Shown here in pieces: positions 12,310-21,873 of a stretch of DNA of 64,000 nt. Source of the DNA: Lindgomyces ingoldianus (taxonomy: Eukaryota > Ascomycota > Dothideomycetes > Pleosporales > Lindgomycetaceae); contig NW_022985166.1 in the NCBI RefSeq assembly GCF_010093535.1, positions 1,132,537 through 1,196,536 on the forward strand. The letters run 5' to 3'. The notes under the pieces are model-generated. The model was given only the letters and a program-made list of their open reading frames with translations. It was not told where the DNA came from and searched no databases. Within the stretch, counting starts at the first letter, position 1; the number at the start of each line of letters is the position of its first letter. The position numbers and the translations under genes were made by a program.

Positions 12310-13787
12310 TTTGATTGGATGGTGGTGGATTAAAGTTGTGGGTTGAGGTACAGAGATATATTGAGTGAATGACTCAAGAAAATATGAGAAGAAACGTAGA
12401 TAGAAAATGAAAAGGAAATAGAAAAGAGGAATGGAAGTTGTTGTGATGTAGTAGGTGATGATGAAAATGATATTCGGCGGCGTTGAGGACGGCCTTTATA
12501 CCTCGAAACATGAGCATCGGCCGTAGGGTGATTGTGAGATTACCTAGCCCTTCCAGAAGATGCTCAGCCTGTTCACAGATCTCAAAGGCGAGAGGAAACT
12601 CAGCTTCCGCTGGTGATTCAGCTTAGCCATTTCTTGGAAATCGCCCTGATGCTACCTCACGAGTCGGTGGGAAGATGACGAACTTCGACGAATTTCTGAC
12701 TTGAGCAAAACTTGTGGCGCAGCCTCTGATGACAGAAAAATATAAGCTTATGTTTAGCCTCGCCCGCGCCACTAACTTTAAGAAATCTTCCCCAATTGGG
12801 CAGAGAATACGAGCACCCACCAATCAGGCGCATGCTGACAACACAACAATGAAAAACAACATGTTCTGTGCTTGCTGACGCCAAGATTTGAGGGCCGGCG
12901 GACGAGCCGTGGAAAGGCGGAGAGGAAAAGAAGAGATTTTTGCTATTTTTGCTGGCGGATTGATAAGATAGTCTTGGGTTGGTTGACTCAGATTCTCCAA
13001 CCTTATGACCTCTTCGTTTCAAGACAATCTCAGCCGAGTTGCAACCCCAATAGGTAACCAAGTAATGCAGAGCCCGAGAGCCAAAATGCCTGGGGTGAAG
13101 TTCTCAACAACCACCGCGTGATTGTTTGATGTATTGACTTGGAAGAAATTGCATGTCTTGGATGACGGAGCAGTATCGCGGAAGGTCAGGGGCCGTTGTG
13201 AATACGATACAGGCTGACGGCGTGGAAGGAGAGGTCAATATACCGCCAGTTATCATGACCGCACTCGCTCGAGTGGTATCATTTGTAGAGGCTGTGGCAT
13301 GGAGGAGTGATGTTCATCCTCCAGCTTACGCACCACAATTTCACTCATCTACACCCTCTTTACAGTATCCTGTATCATGGGCGAGTTACGGGAACAAAAT
13401 TTAGCCGCATCTGTCTTACTGTACTCATTTCGGTTTATCTGAAACAAACGTAGACTTTACGGGGATCAAAGTGATAAGAAACATGGGTTTCGCTGAGCGA
13501 ACGAGCGGTCAGACTCGGCGGTCGGCACCAAGCCAAAACTTTCGGAAGGAAAACTTTGCGTATCTCAAGGACAGAATATTCCAAATGACTTGCAAAAGGA
13601 GCGGAGATATAGCGCATGAACTTCGGAAGGACAGTACCAACTCAGCCCCGTGACGCACTCTTCCACTTCCTACATTTGCTCACTGGCTCATGTCGAGGTG
13701 AACTTCTCAGCGTCCCACAAATCCCCTCTGCTAGCTCCTTCAATTCCCTGGTTTTACCTCTTGGCCTCGATTGGCATGGCCACACGT
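12310..13787. other. Intergenic region, no gene seen
   Basis: About 1.48 kb. It holds the promoter of the small secreted protein; several short frames near 12,623-13,061 and 13,153-13,650 have no recognisable content. Confidence 0.5.
12493..12500 (-). promoter_or_regulatory. Likely TATA box of the small secreted protein
   Basis: TATAAAGG read on the minus strand, about 185 bp before the ATG at 12309. The intervening sequence is pyrimidine-rich on the coding strand, typical of a strongly expressed fungal gene with a medium-length leader. Confidence 0.35.
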
Positions 13788-14586
13788 CTAACACTTCTTC
13801 CATTGGAGATGGAGCAGCATTGAGAATTTCGTGTCTTGAGTATCCACGCCTACATACGAATCCTTAGAGCAAGTCACCACAACTTGCGAGTTGACGTTGA
13901 AGAGAGGCCCGGTGACACCGCAGGTTGCCCAAACGAGAGATTCCGTCGGAACTGATGTTGTCATCCGGTAGTTGTTGTCCACGGGGCCTTTGAAGGTGAG
14001 CATCGATGAAGCCTGTACCTTGTCAATCTCCAACGCCCCCTTGAGAATAAGAGACAAAAGAAAAATATAAACCCTAAGACGGAAGGGCAAAATTAGAACA
14101 GCAATACTTACATCATTCGACTGGCCCGAGAAGAAATAAGTCGCTCCCATTTTAGCGGAGCATCCGGACGGGAGCGACGCATAACCTCTAAAGTCCGTCG
14201 TAGCAACGGTCCAAGACCAACCTTGCGGAAAGTGCAGGGTGATGCGAACGTCGCAATTCTTGCGAGCATCGGAAGCTGCCATGCCAGTTCCAGTACCGGC
14301 CACGTACTTGGAGAAACCGAGAGAGACGACCGTTGCACTTTCGGCAAGTTCGGCGGAGGCGGAGCCTGGTGGGCAGCCAGTGCCAACCCAAGATACTTCT
14401 ATATAGAAGTTAACAAAGAAACTTGATTGAGATAAAAGGGGATCCAAGAAAGGATGGATGAAGAAGGGAAGCCGTACTTTCGACATAGACTTGGTTGGGA
14501 TCAGGAGTGTCCGCGCGCTCAGCGTGAAGGACTGGCGAAGCAGTCGCCAAAGCCGAAAGGGCCGCGATGATGGAAAGAAAGCGCAT
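13788..14586 (-). CDS. Secreted DUF4360 protein
   Basis: Three exons on the minus strand, 14586-14478, 14398-14112 and 14018-13788, give 208 residues. The introns (79 and 93 bp) keep phase. The first exon encodes a signal peptide (MRFLSIIAALSALATASP). The mature protein opens with the family hallmark 'GTGCPPGSAS', then 'VSLGFSKYVAGTG', 'NCDVRITLHFPQGWSW', 'FRGYASLPSGC', 'GPVDNNYRM', 'WATCGVTGPLFNVNSQV' and the terminal 'LHLQWKKC'. That run of motifs is the DUF4360 domain, found in many fungal secreted proteins; the molecular function is unknown. Cysteines are placed as in the family (GTGC, KNC, SGC, ATC, terminal KC). The long frame that reads through both introns is not the product. Confidence 0.9.
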
Positions 14587-14671
14587 ATTAGGATTCAGAT
14601 CTCTTATGATATCAGATGGTTAGGGTACTTTGCTTATCGAAATATCCCCTCATCTCCTCTCCCTGGCCTCC

Positions 14672-14679
14672 TCTTTATA
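14672..14679 (-). promoter_or_regulatory. TATA box of the DUF4360 gene
   Basis: TATAAAGA on the minus strand, about 90 bp upstream of the ATG at 14586, followed by a purine-rich leader. Spacing and sequence fit a fungal core promoter. Confidence 0.45.
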
Positions 14680-14769
14680 CCCCTCCTCCGCCCTCCCACT
14701 CCGCCCAATCTCATGACATTCCACACACCCGTCTCCTCACCTCCCAAACCTTCGTATTCATCTGTCTCA

Positions 14770-15132
14770 TCAATTTCCCTCTCTCTTGCACCCTAAGTAT
14801 AGAATCAACCCACTTCTCTCCTTCCCTTTCTGCCCATCACCCTCCCATCTCCCGACTCCGCCTATTCTTTCATTCCAGGCCCTCGCATGGCCTTCGTCGG
14901 AGAACTCAAACGCAGTATCTCCATCCACAGTGGGGCGGACGGCTTTCAGCCCAACTGGTATGGGGAGCTGAACCAGGTGTCGGCCATCGGAAGTGTGATG
15001 CGCAGTACCGTAGTAGTGTGATTTGAAGTCCTGGGCGGTAGTGTAACTGGCGAACGCGAAAACGATCTCGGTCGGATGGAGAGCGACATATGCGAGAAGA
15101 ACCTCAGCTGGTGGCTTGGGAAAGTTGGTCAT
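14770..15132 (-). CDS. Hypothetical 120-residue protein (doubtful)
   Basis: An intact single frame starting MTNFPKPPAEVLL. The first ~90 residues have protein-like composition ('LHPTEIVFAFASYTTAQDF', 'GRHLVQLPIPVGLKAV', 'AFEFSDEGHARAWNERIGG') with mixed charge and hydrophobicity. The last 25 are Gly/Lys-rich and less convincing. There is no signal peptide and no motif I know. It lies immediately upstream of the DUF4360 promoter on the same strand. It may be a small cytosolic gene or a long chance frame. Confidence 0.35.
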   Translation of the reverse strand: MTNFPKPPAEVLLAYVALHPTEIVFAFASYTTAQDFKSHYYGTAHHTSDGRHLVQLPIPVGLKAVRPTVDGDTAFEFSDEGHARAWNERIGGVGRWEGDGQKGKERSGLILYLGCKREGN

Positions 15133-15959
15133 GAGGTGACTGCCAAATGCGGAGGGGAGTGTAATGTCTGGTGTGGAATGCTATCCTAACAGCTGAGCGT
15201 CCCAGCGGGGTCTTACTTTCCTATGGCCCACCTTCGTTCGCACCAATAATGTAGTGAAGCGATCGGAGATACCTGGGTTGGCAGCGGTAATAGATGAGAA
15301 ACGTAATATGTGTTTGATAGGGTTCTCGTGTCTCAATTTACGAAAATCTGGAGGCGAGGTGGTTCTGCGTTAGCAGATCTTTTGTGCTACGGATGAGGTG
15401 GTGCTTATATTTATCATTTCTTGGAATGTGGAGTCGAGGCTGAGGAGGTGTCTGGCCTATATATTGACGGCATGATCTATACGAGGTGGTGTGACTTGCC
15501 CAACACAGCCATTCGTGGAAGGTGTTAACGGAAGAGGAGAGATGAAAGGCTTGGAGGCGTCTAAATAAACCGTTTATTCTTCCTTTCTACATGGGCCCAT
15601 TTTGGTTCATTATGCAGAATCGAAAGTGAAGGGCTGTATGTGGGAAGCGCTGGGATTAGTCACGTGACAAAGTCGCTTTTCACGTCTCGGTTGTAGAATT
15701 GTCCAGTAAAAGCTATTGGTTTTAAAAACAGGCAGAGTGCGGCGTAGAATTAAGCAGAATATATGTCCTATACTATGTCCGGCCTATTCTACTCCGGTGT
15801 AGCTGCCCCTTTCTTCCATAGCCTGACTTTCTGTGCAACACGGCCGTCTCCGAACCGATCTTGGAAGCATAGAGCATACGTAACAGTCTCGTGAGATTCT
15901 TCTTTCCTCGAGGCCAGAATGTCTCTAGAATAAATTCCACAATTTACTCACTCCCTCAC
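15133..15959. other. Intergenic region, no gene seen
   Basis: About 830 bases with no plausible frame on either strand. It contains the 3' side of the cysteine-repeat reading frame that ends at 15960. Confidence 0.5.
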
Positions 15960-16511
15960 CTACGCAATCTTCAAGCTACCACATTTTTTCCTCATCACAC
16001 TTACCCCAAACCTCGCAGCCATCAAAGTGTCTTCACTACTTGTACACGCTTGTATCCCCAAGCTTAAGTCCTCAGATTTACCCTCGCTGCCACCACAATT
16101 CCGCATCAGTGACACCCCAAGCCCTCCAGCAGCCATTGCTAGTGTCACATCTTCCTTGCCATTTCCGCACGCCTCCAGCAAAGGAAGACCAAGAATACCG
16201 GTTTCCGTAGAGTATTCACCCGAAGAGCAGGAGCTTGTGAGCGGTAGGCCAGCGGCTACGATATCTAGTCCATCCTCCCCATAGCCACATGCAGAGGCAA
16301 AAGGAAGTCCAACAGCAATAGGCTCTACACCGTCTTCGCTTGAGTCACAAGCTGAGGTAAATGGAATGCTGAGAGAAGGAACATCCGACATTATGGAGTC
16401 TTTGCCTAACCCGCAGGTTGAGGTGAGTGGGATGCGATATAGAAGCGCTTGGATTAGGGAAGAATATCCGAAGATATCCGCCTCGATTCCTGTTCTAGAT
16501 GAAACACCAGC
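15960..16511 (-). CDS. Array of eight single-cysteine ~20-residue repeats, in frame behind the TLC-Lgt stop
   Basis: Directly after the TAG at 16514-16512 the same minus-strand frame stays open for 183 codons, to a TAG at 15962-15960. Counting from the codon after the stop, cysteines fall at 33, 55, 75, 95, 115, 139, 156 and 177, that is every ~20 residues. Each is preceded by a short hydrophobic/small run: IPLTSTCG, IPFTSACD, LPFASACG, LPLTSSCS, LPLLEACG, VSLMRNCG, LGIQACT, VMRKKCG. Most units then have an acidic spacer (GYGED, SSED, GKED). Codons differ between units although the pattern is kept, as expected for selected protein sequence. If translated alone, the first ATG is at 16391 (143 residues) and loses the first repeat. 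Alternatives: readthrough extension, splice extension, a recent nonsense mutation in one fused gene, or a separate gene. There is no signal peptide and there are no Lys-Arg (kexin) sites, unlike dikaritin precursors. Confidence 0.6.
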   Translation of the reverse strand, partial: AGVSSRTGIEADIFGYSSLIQALLYRIPLTSTCGLGKDSIMSDVPSLSIPFTSACDSSEDGVEPIAVGLPFASACGYGEDGLDIVAAGLPLTSSCSSGEYSTETGILGLPLLEACGNGKEDVTLAMAAGGLGVSLMRNCGGSEGKSEDLSLGIQACTSSEDTLMAARFGVSVMRKKCGSLKIA

Positions 16512-17921
16512 CTAGTAGACATTATTGAACCATGCGGTTGCAAAACCGAGCTGGCATATTGCAAAGACCGTTGTCACAGGGATGCCGAGCCCGCGAATGC
16601 GAGTGATGTCGGTGCGTAGAGCGTCAACAAGGACTCGGATGGACGCACTCATACCCAACGCAGCTGCTCCAGCCTGACGAGTGGATATGCATCTTATAAG
16701 AAGCATTCCAACCACCGCTCCGAGAGCGCCAATATTAAGAGCTGAAGAGACAAGCGGAGCTATAATGAGATTCCTGGCTCCGCAGCAGCCGCCAAAGTAG
16801 CACCCCACTCGTCCAACGGCTTCGCCAAGTAGCATAGCTATAGAGGCACATGCAAGTAGACTCTCTCTATCTTCTCCGGTCAGAATAGAGTAAGGCGAGA
16901 ACAAGATTGTGGACATTGCGGCCAAGAACCCAGACAGAAACCAGAAGCCGGTGGTGGATAGGAACCCGCGAGGCGTGAGACCACTAATTCCGTGACGAAG
17001 TAAAATATCCGGAAGTCGGGCACCAATAGAAGCAGCGAGGAACGCTTGGCTGATGAGTCGTTTTGCGGCGGAATGAGAAGTTGTCCAATCGATTGTGGAA
17101 GTAATAGCAAACAACTTGAGAGTGAGAGAGGTAGAGAGTGTGTATGCCATAGTGACGAACAGTCCATAGGCATGTAGCGTCACGCTAGCAACTTTCACAA
17201 CCACTGTCCCGGTTTCTGTTCGCCGGGTCGTGAGGATCTGCAATCTCACCCACTCATTAAACACCATCTTTGCGATGAAAATACCATATACGGTTAGGAT
17301 TCCGGTACAACTCCAGAATTGTCTTGGTTCATTCAGTTCTTTTAAGTAACTCAGTGCATACATCCAGGCTGGTACCCGAAGAATCATCAAACCCCAAGCG
17401 TTGCATTTCTGCACTGCTATCGCCACTTTGCTATTCTTCACGTGGTATCCGTGATGGCTAAGCGCACAGCTCGCAGAGCTAAACAATTCGGTAGCAAGAC
17501 TGGCATAGATTATGTATACGGGTTCCATCGGCAGACTAGGCGTGGAAAGATGGTAGACCAATTCCGCGAGAGCGGCAAAGTGATGATATATGTACCAAGG
17601 AGAATGAGAAAGACGGCTGAACTCAGATGCCCAAAGTGTTCCTCGGGAGAGAATGCAGATTTGACCGGGGGCATTGCTTGATAGTGGACCTGAGATGGAA
17701 GATGCTGCGAGGCATATCGGTGTGGAGCAGAGGGTTATGAGCCAGCCAATTAAGAATGCGAAGTAAGCATTGTCTTTTTGTAGGGAGATTTCTTTTGCGT
17801 AGAACGTAGGATTAAATATTTTGTGTGCGGAGCGGAGAGCGAGCTCGACTGCGAAGTACAGGGCTAGAGCTGTGAGAAGCGTTGGGACGGAAAGAATGCT
17901 AAAGTCTTTAGACGAGTCCAT
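16512..17921 (-). CDS. TLC-domain / Lgt-like (prolipoprotein diacylglyceryl transferase-like) membrane fusion
   Basis: A 469-residue intronless frame with about 12 hydrophobic segments. Residues ~10-240 resemble a TLC domain (TRAM/LAG1/CLN8, TLCD type): a run of helices with the characteristic paired histidines in 'SPWYIYHHFAALAELVYHL' (His113-114) and 'CALSHHGYHV'. Residues ~285-465 resemble the Lgt family: 'RLPDILLRHGISGLTPRGF', 'LLGEAVGRVGCYFGGCCGAR' (370-382), matching the 'GRIGCFxAGCCxG' signature of Lgt-like proteins, and 'RVLVDALRTD' followed by 'GLGIPVTTVFAICQLGF', matching the late arginine-containing helix. Bacterial Lgt moves diacylglycerol from phosphatidylglycerol to a lipobox cysteine; eukaryotes normally lack that pathway. 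Family membership rests on these motifs, and the activity is inference. The same frame continues past its TAG stop into a cysteine-repeat array. Confidence 0.8.
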   Translation of the reverse strand: MDSSKDFSILSVPTLLTALALYFAVELALRSAHKIFNPTFYAKEISLQKDNAYFAFLIGWLITLCSTPICLAASSISGPLSSNAPGQICILSRGTLWASEFSRLSHSPWYIYHHFAALAELVYHLSTPSLPMEPVYIIYASLATELFSSASCALSHHGYHVKNSKVAIAVQKCNAWGLMILRVPAWMYALSYLKELNEPRQFWSCTGILTVYGIFIAKMVFNEWVRLQILTTRRTETGTVVVKVASVTLHAYGLFVTMAYTLSTSLTLKLFAITSTIDWTTSHSAAKRLISQAFLAASIGARLPDILLRHGISGLTPRGFLSTTGFWFLSGFLAAMSTILFSPYSILTGEDRESLLACASIAMLLGEAVGRVGCYFGGCCGARNLIIAPLVSSALNIGALGAVVGMLLIRCISTRQAGAAALGMSASIRVLVDALRTDITRIRGLGIPVTTVFAICQLGFATAWFNNVY

Positions 17922-18069
17922 ATCTATGAATGTTGCAGAACGGATGTCGAACTCACACGCGAATTCTAGTACCCTAAGGTCATATAAGAACCGAGTATAT
18001 CACACGACGGATGCAGACCTGAACGCGGGGCGTGGAAGGCGGCGAAGTTGTTGAATCTAGGAACAAAAG

Positions 18070-18321
18070 CTATGATGCGTCAGCATCCCGACCAAGCTCG
18101 GACAGGGGTACCAGTAAGCAGTAATGCAGGTCGGCGATGAAAGGGGTAAGGTCTTCTAGTGGACCGTCGTAAACCTTCTCAAAGAAGGCAAAGAGAATGT
18201 ACTCGTCGGAAGTGTACGACGCACACACCTGCTTACACATATACCATGTAGGCGATGCCAGCAACCGATATGATTTGGGGACCTGAGACAGGCCATATAC
18301 CTCTCCACATGCTAAAAACAT
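18070..18321 (-). CDS. Hypothetical 83-residue ORF upstream of the TLC-Lgt gene (doubtful)
   Basis: A minus-strand frame beginning MFLACGEVYGLSQ with protein-like text such as 'TSDEYILFAFFEKVYDG' and 'LEDLTPFIADLHYCLLVP'. It contains four cysteines and many aromatics. It ends 148 bp before the start of the TLC-Lgt gene on the same strand. It could be the last exon of a longer gene whose upstream exons I could not join, a small gene in its own right, or a relic. I do not recognise it. Confidence 0.3.
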   Translation of the reverse strand: MFLACGEVYGLSQVPKSYRLLASPTWYMCKQVCASYTSDEYILFAFFEKVYDGPLEDLTPFIADLHYCLLVPLSELGRDADAS

Positions 18322-19462
18322 TCGTCACTGAGAAGAGTTAAACTCAAGGAAGCTGAAGATATTTACAGGCATCGGATAACAGGTCTCAACCCTATCAATC
18401 AACATATCAGTCTACTACCAGATCTCCTTCAAATTAAATTCTCCGATGATTCGCGCTCTCAACCATTTCAGAAAGCTCCTCCACACCATACCTTAGCGTC
18501 GATCATCGTCTTATTCTATGTGAAAGCCACATTTTCTATCCCTCGGTGGTTTACCACTCTCCGTAAAGATAAAAGATCCAGGATAAAAGGCCGTAGAGGA
18601 CCCGTAAGTGACTAGACTGGTGGAATTTGTGACTAGAATCCTAGAGTATAGGGCTGGATAATGGCGAAAGGCAAGGCTCGGTGGAGGTGCGCGATCTCGT
18701 CAAGGTGCCAAAGGCCGTAGCGCTGGAGTGGTTGTCAGTGCCTCGGAATCACGTGCCCGGGCCTCGGATGATCTAAAGGGCGAAACTGAGTCGCGCAACA
18801 TTCGTCGCTCTTCACTCTTCTACCTAAACTCTTCATGCTACTTCCTTAAGAGTCCAGATTTGACTATATATACTGCTCAGGGTGTCTACGTTTAGTCTTT
18901 CTTGCTTTGGAATTTCGCAAGTCGAATTACTTGCAATTGAAGCATCTGATATCACTCAATGCCTCCAAATTCACTATGCATGTACGCACAGGCAAACTTG
19001 AACCTCATTCGGTGTCGAAAACATCCCCGCGAGGTTCTTGTTAGATCCATTCAGAGCTGAAAACCCCGATTGGGAAGACTCTCCTTCAATGGCAGATTTC
19101 TTTCTCTGCATCGGAAAATGGTGCTTTTTAATATGATTCAGATGCGTTAAAGGGAATGAATTCTTTGTTTAGACTTGAGGTACCATACTGTACGTGGATG
19201 CGCAGGTGAAATCCTTCCAATTTTGTTAGGTCTGCCTTGTGCAACTTCGTAATTAATGTGCATATATTAGGCCTGTGAGGGATGCGGAATATTAACACCC
19301 CCACCACCCACCGCTTCCCGCGGACCGGGGCCCCACGGCCTTCTAGCTATGATTACTCGAACTGTTGATTTTAACGTCACGGCCCGTTTCTTTTTTTTTC
19401 AGTCCAGTCTTTCCAGGTCAGTATTGCAAAGACCCAAATTCGTGTTACACTAGCACAGCAAA
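18322..19462. other. Intergenic region, no gene seen
   Basis: About 1.1 kb without a plausible frame. A T-rich run (TTTCTTTTTTTTTC) near 19,388-19,401 lies upstream of the secreted-protein gene that begins at 19463 and may be part of its promoter. Confidence 0.45.
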
Positions 19463-20077
19463 ATGAGGACAGAGCGGCTCGTTCTTCTTTCTTCGGTGTC
19501 GTTCTTTTCATCGACATGTGCCTTTCCAACTAGCTCAGCGAGACTAGTCGTGGAAACCTTGTCCGAAACCCATTGGAAAGATGTTAAACGTTAGTCCCAT
19601 CTTCAAAAATTCCTAGACTAGTTGAGCGTTGTTCAGCTAATTCCAATACAGGTCAAAATTCATACCAGGATATGATCTGCGAACGCAACGGAGATGGTAC
19701 CGACAGCATTGGTGGCTACCGTACAGAAGGCTATGCGATCGCAGACTTCCTCGAGAAGCTTGGTGGCGGAAATCAGGACTGCACGCTCGAGCGTCCTCCT
19801 AACAGCGGAGCAGGCGTGGTTGCCATGATCGGGGGAACAGGTGGAACTGAGGTGAATATGTATTTCACAGAAAGAAATCAGCAGGTATATCGGGCGACAT
19901 TCAAATGGTTAGTAAATCTAGGGCTCATTGAGCGTGGACTGATATTAGAGTAGCAAGTTCGTGGCTACAGAGCTGCGCGAACTAATACAGACGTGCACAA
20001 AGAACACGAAGAATCGCATTCGTGGTAAGCTTCCCTTTTCAGCTTTGCTTCAGTGTAACGGGGTGTTGACCGTATAA
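19463..20077 (+). CDS. Small secreted protein, 159 residues
   Basis: Three exons, 19463-19589, 19652-19884 and 19958-20077. Introns of 62 and 73 bp keep phase. The first exon gives a hydrophobic signal segment (MRTERLVLLSSVSFFSSTCAF). The body has 'YQDMICERNGDGTDSIGGYR', 'EGYAIADFLEKLGGGNQDC', 'GAGVVAMIGGTGGTEVNMY' and then 'FVATELRELIQTC'. Four mature cysteines could form two disulfides. I do not recognise the family; the size, signal peptide and cysteines fit an effector-like secreted protein. The third exon uses a CAAG acceptor at 19954-19957; the alternative TAG acceptor at 19951-19953 gives a different short tail, so the C-terminus is the weak point. Confidence 0.65.
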
Positions 20078-20855
20078 AGGACGTAGATGGCTTCCCAATT
20101 GCAATGTGACGGCACTGGGATGGACAGGGTCAACAGAGCCATTGGAAGAAGGTGGGGCTATGCTTGAGATTGCTGAAACTGGATATCGTTGACCCTCAGC
20201 GACGCGCATATGGGACGGCTTGGGATGTCGGTCATTGGGCATTCAGGCTTCAGTCATTGAAATACACCTTTGGCATAGAATCTACCAAGGAAGCACGGAA
20301 TCGCAACTATTTGCTACACGAATAGTCTATTTCGGGCTCTCGCTTCTGAAAACTGTCCTCAAATTGTTCATTTTTGCCATCAGCCTAGCTACCATTCAAA
20401 GGTTGCCACTAATATGATTCCTTCACCTCCGTGATGTACCCTGAAGGGATTTGAATCCTTTTCAATCCAACTCAAATTGAAATCACACCAGTCCTCGCAT
20501 AAAACGCATAAGGCTATCATAAGCTTTCATTCTTTTCAACCATGAATAGATCCCAAGACCGGACGTCGATGATGTACCCACAAGTTCATAAGCTCCAGAT
20601 CTAGGCACAAAATTATACGATACTGTCTTTCGCTAGTACATAGGATATGAAAGACGTGAATTTGATCTTGTTTAGTAGCCAGCTGGAACCCAATGTCTAC
20701 ACTGCCCCCCGCACTAGCGACCCCGACACTTCACATTTCTTAACATCCCTACATCTGACACTTAGTAAAGTCCCTCAAACGCGAATTCCAGGGTTGGAAT
20801 AAGAAGTAGTCAGCATAAACGATGTACTCCCACCATTTCAGCATCAACTGCGTAA
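20078..20855. other. Intergenic region, no gene seen
   Basis: About 780 bases between two convergent genes (secreted protein on plus, UstYa on minus). No recognisable frame; presumably both 3' ends. Confidence 0.5.
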
Positions 20856-21873
20856 TCATATGCTGTCCTCTTTTGGATTGGATTTGTTCGGAGCCGTCTT
20901 CAGAAGTACTGGTGATAACGAGATTTTTCTTTTCGTGCTCCACCGTTCCAGTTGCTCCCATTTAACACATTTACGCGGGGAATTGGAGTGAGCGTTCAGG
21001 AAAATCGCATCCGGATCGTCCGGCCAGCTGAACGTATAAAGACTGAGATCTGCTGTGCACATTAGAGAGATTCGAAGGACCTCTATGCAATGATCTGTCA
21101 CCACAGTATCAGTTGTTTCATTCATATAGCTGAGAAAGTGGAATCCTGACCTAAGTGGTCTGTCCAATAATCAAGGGCAGTTTGCGTGACGTTAGGCATA
21201 GAGAAGCGATCGTAAAGGAAGTATCGCAACTTATTCTAAAACGGAGAGAGCATTAGTAACTGCAATAGACATTCAAGAATCTTACTCACCAAACAATGAA
21301 GCTCGTGGTACACGCCCAACGCCGCAATGAACCCCCCGTCCTTAACCTTAACCGCGGTTTCGGGTCGGATACCGGCATGTTGGAGCTCTAATGCTGTGGC
21401 ATTGAAATATAATGCTTTGCGTTACCTTTAGCAGCCGATAATATTCCAAAGTCACGGAAATCTTACGTTCAATCAAGGCTTCCCATGCAACCGCATTGAC
21501 ATCATTCGGTGGGCCTGAATATGCGCTGTACTGGGTGTGATTTGTTGCGTGCTCGAATTTGACGGTATATTGAAGCGACTGAAGTTCGGGGACTTGGTGA
21601 ATATGCGTTAGCTTGTGGTGGGCAATTTGGGCACTTGGACTACCTACAGATGGTATAAGGCAAGCTATTACGCAGGCTCTCTGTCGCCAAAGAAACCGCC
21701 ACAGCAAAGCAGCATAAGAGGAGAAAATGAATTGTAACAAAGTATGCAGTGAGCCAGGGAGAACGATTTGAATTGTGATCCGATATAAGAGAAGTGTGTG
21801 CAACGTCGGACTCGTGGTCTAGGAGATGCTCTTCTTCTTGTTTCATGCTGTACGGCTGAGTGGATTTACTCAC
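20856..21873 (-). CDS. UstYa-family (DUF3328) protein, first copy
   Basis: Five exons on the minus strand, 21873-21648, 21592-21467, 21414-21290, 21235-21151 and 21094-20856, give 266 residues. The four introns are 52-56 bp and phase is kept throughout. The N-terminus is short and acidic ('KQEEEHLLDHES') before a single membrane helix ('WLTAYFVTIHFLLLCCFAVAV'), as in UstYa proteins. The catalytic-type motifs are complete: 'GVYHELHC' (HxxHC) and 'DHCIEVLRISLMCTADLS' (HCxxxLRxxxxC), followed by 'CVKWEQLERW'. UstYa enzymes are membrane-bound proteins that oxidise or cyclise peptide side chains in fungal RiPP pathways (ustiloxin, phomopsin, asperipin) and are also found outside such clusters. The third exon uses an AAAG acceptor that restores the family text 'WEALIEPLYFNAT'. 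Confidence 0.85.

Noticed and set aside
13788..14486. 232-codon continuous minus frame
   Set aside because: It reads through two introns of the DUF4360 gene; the spliced model restores the family sequence and signal peptide.
15960..16511. Reading the cysteine array as a classic dikaritin (ustiloxin-type) precursor
   Set aside because: It has no signal peptide and no Lys-Arg sites between repeats, so that specific class does not fit.
16880..17173. Minus-strand 97-codon frame inside the TLC-Lgt gene
   Set aside because: Shadow frame; hydrophobic only because it overlaps membrane-segment codons.
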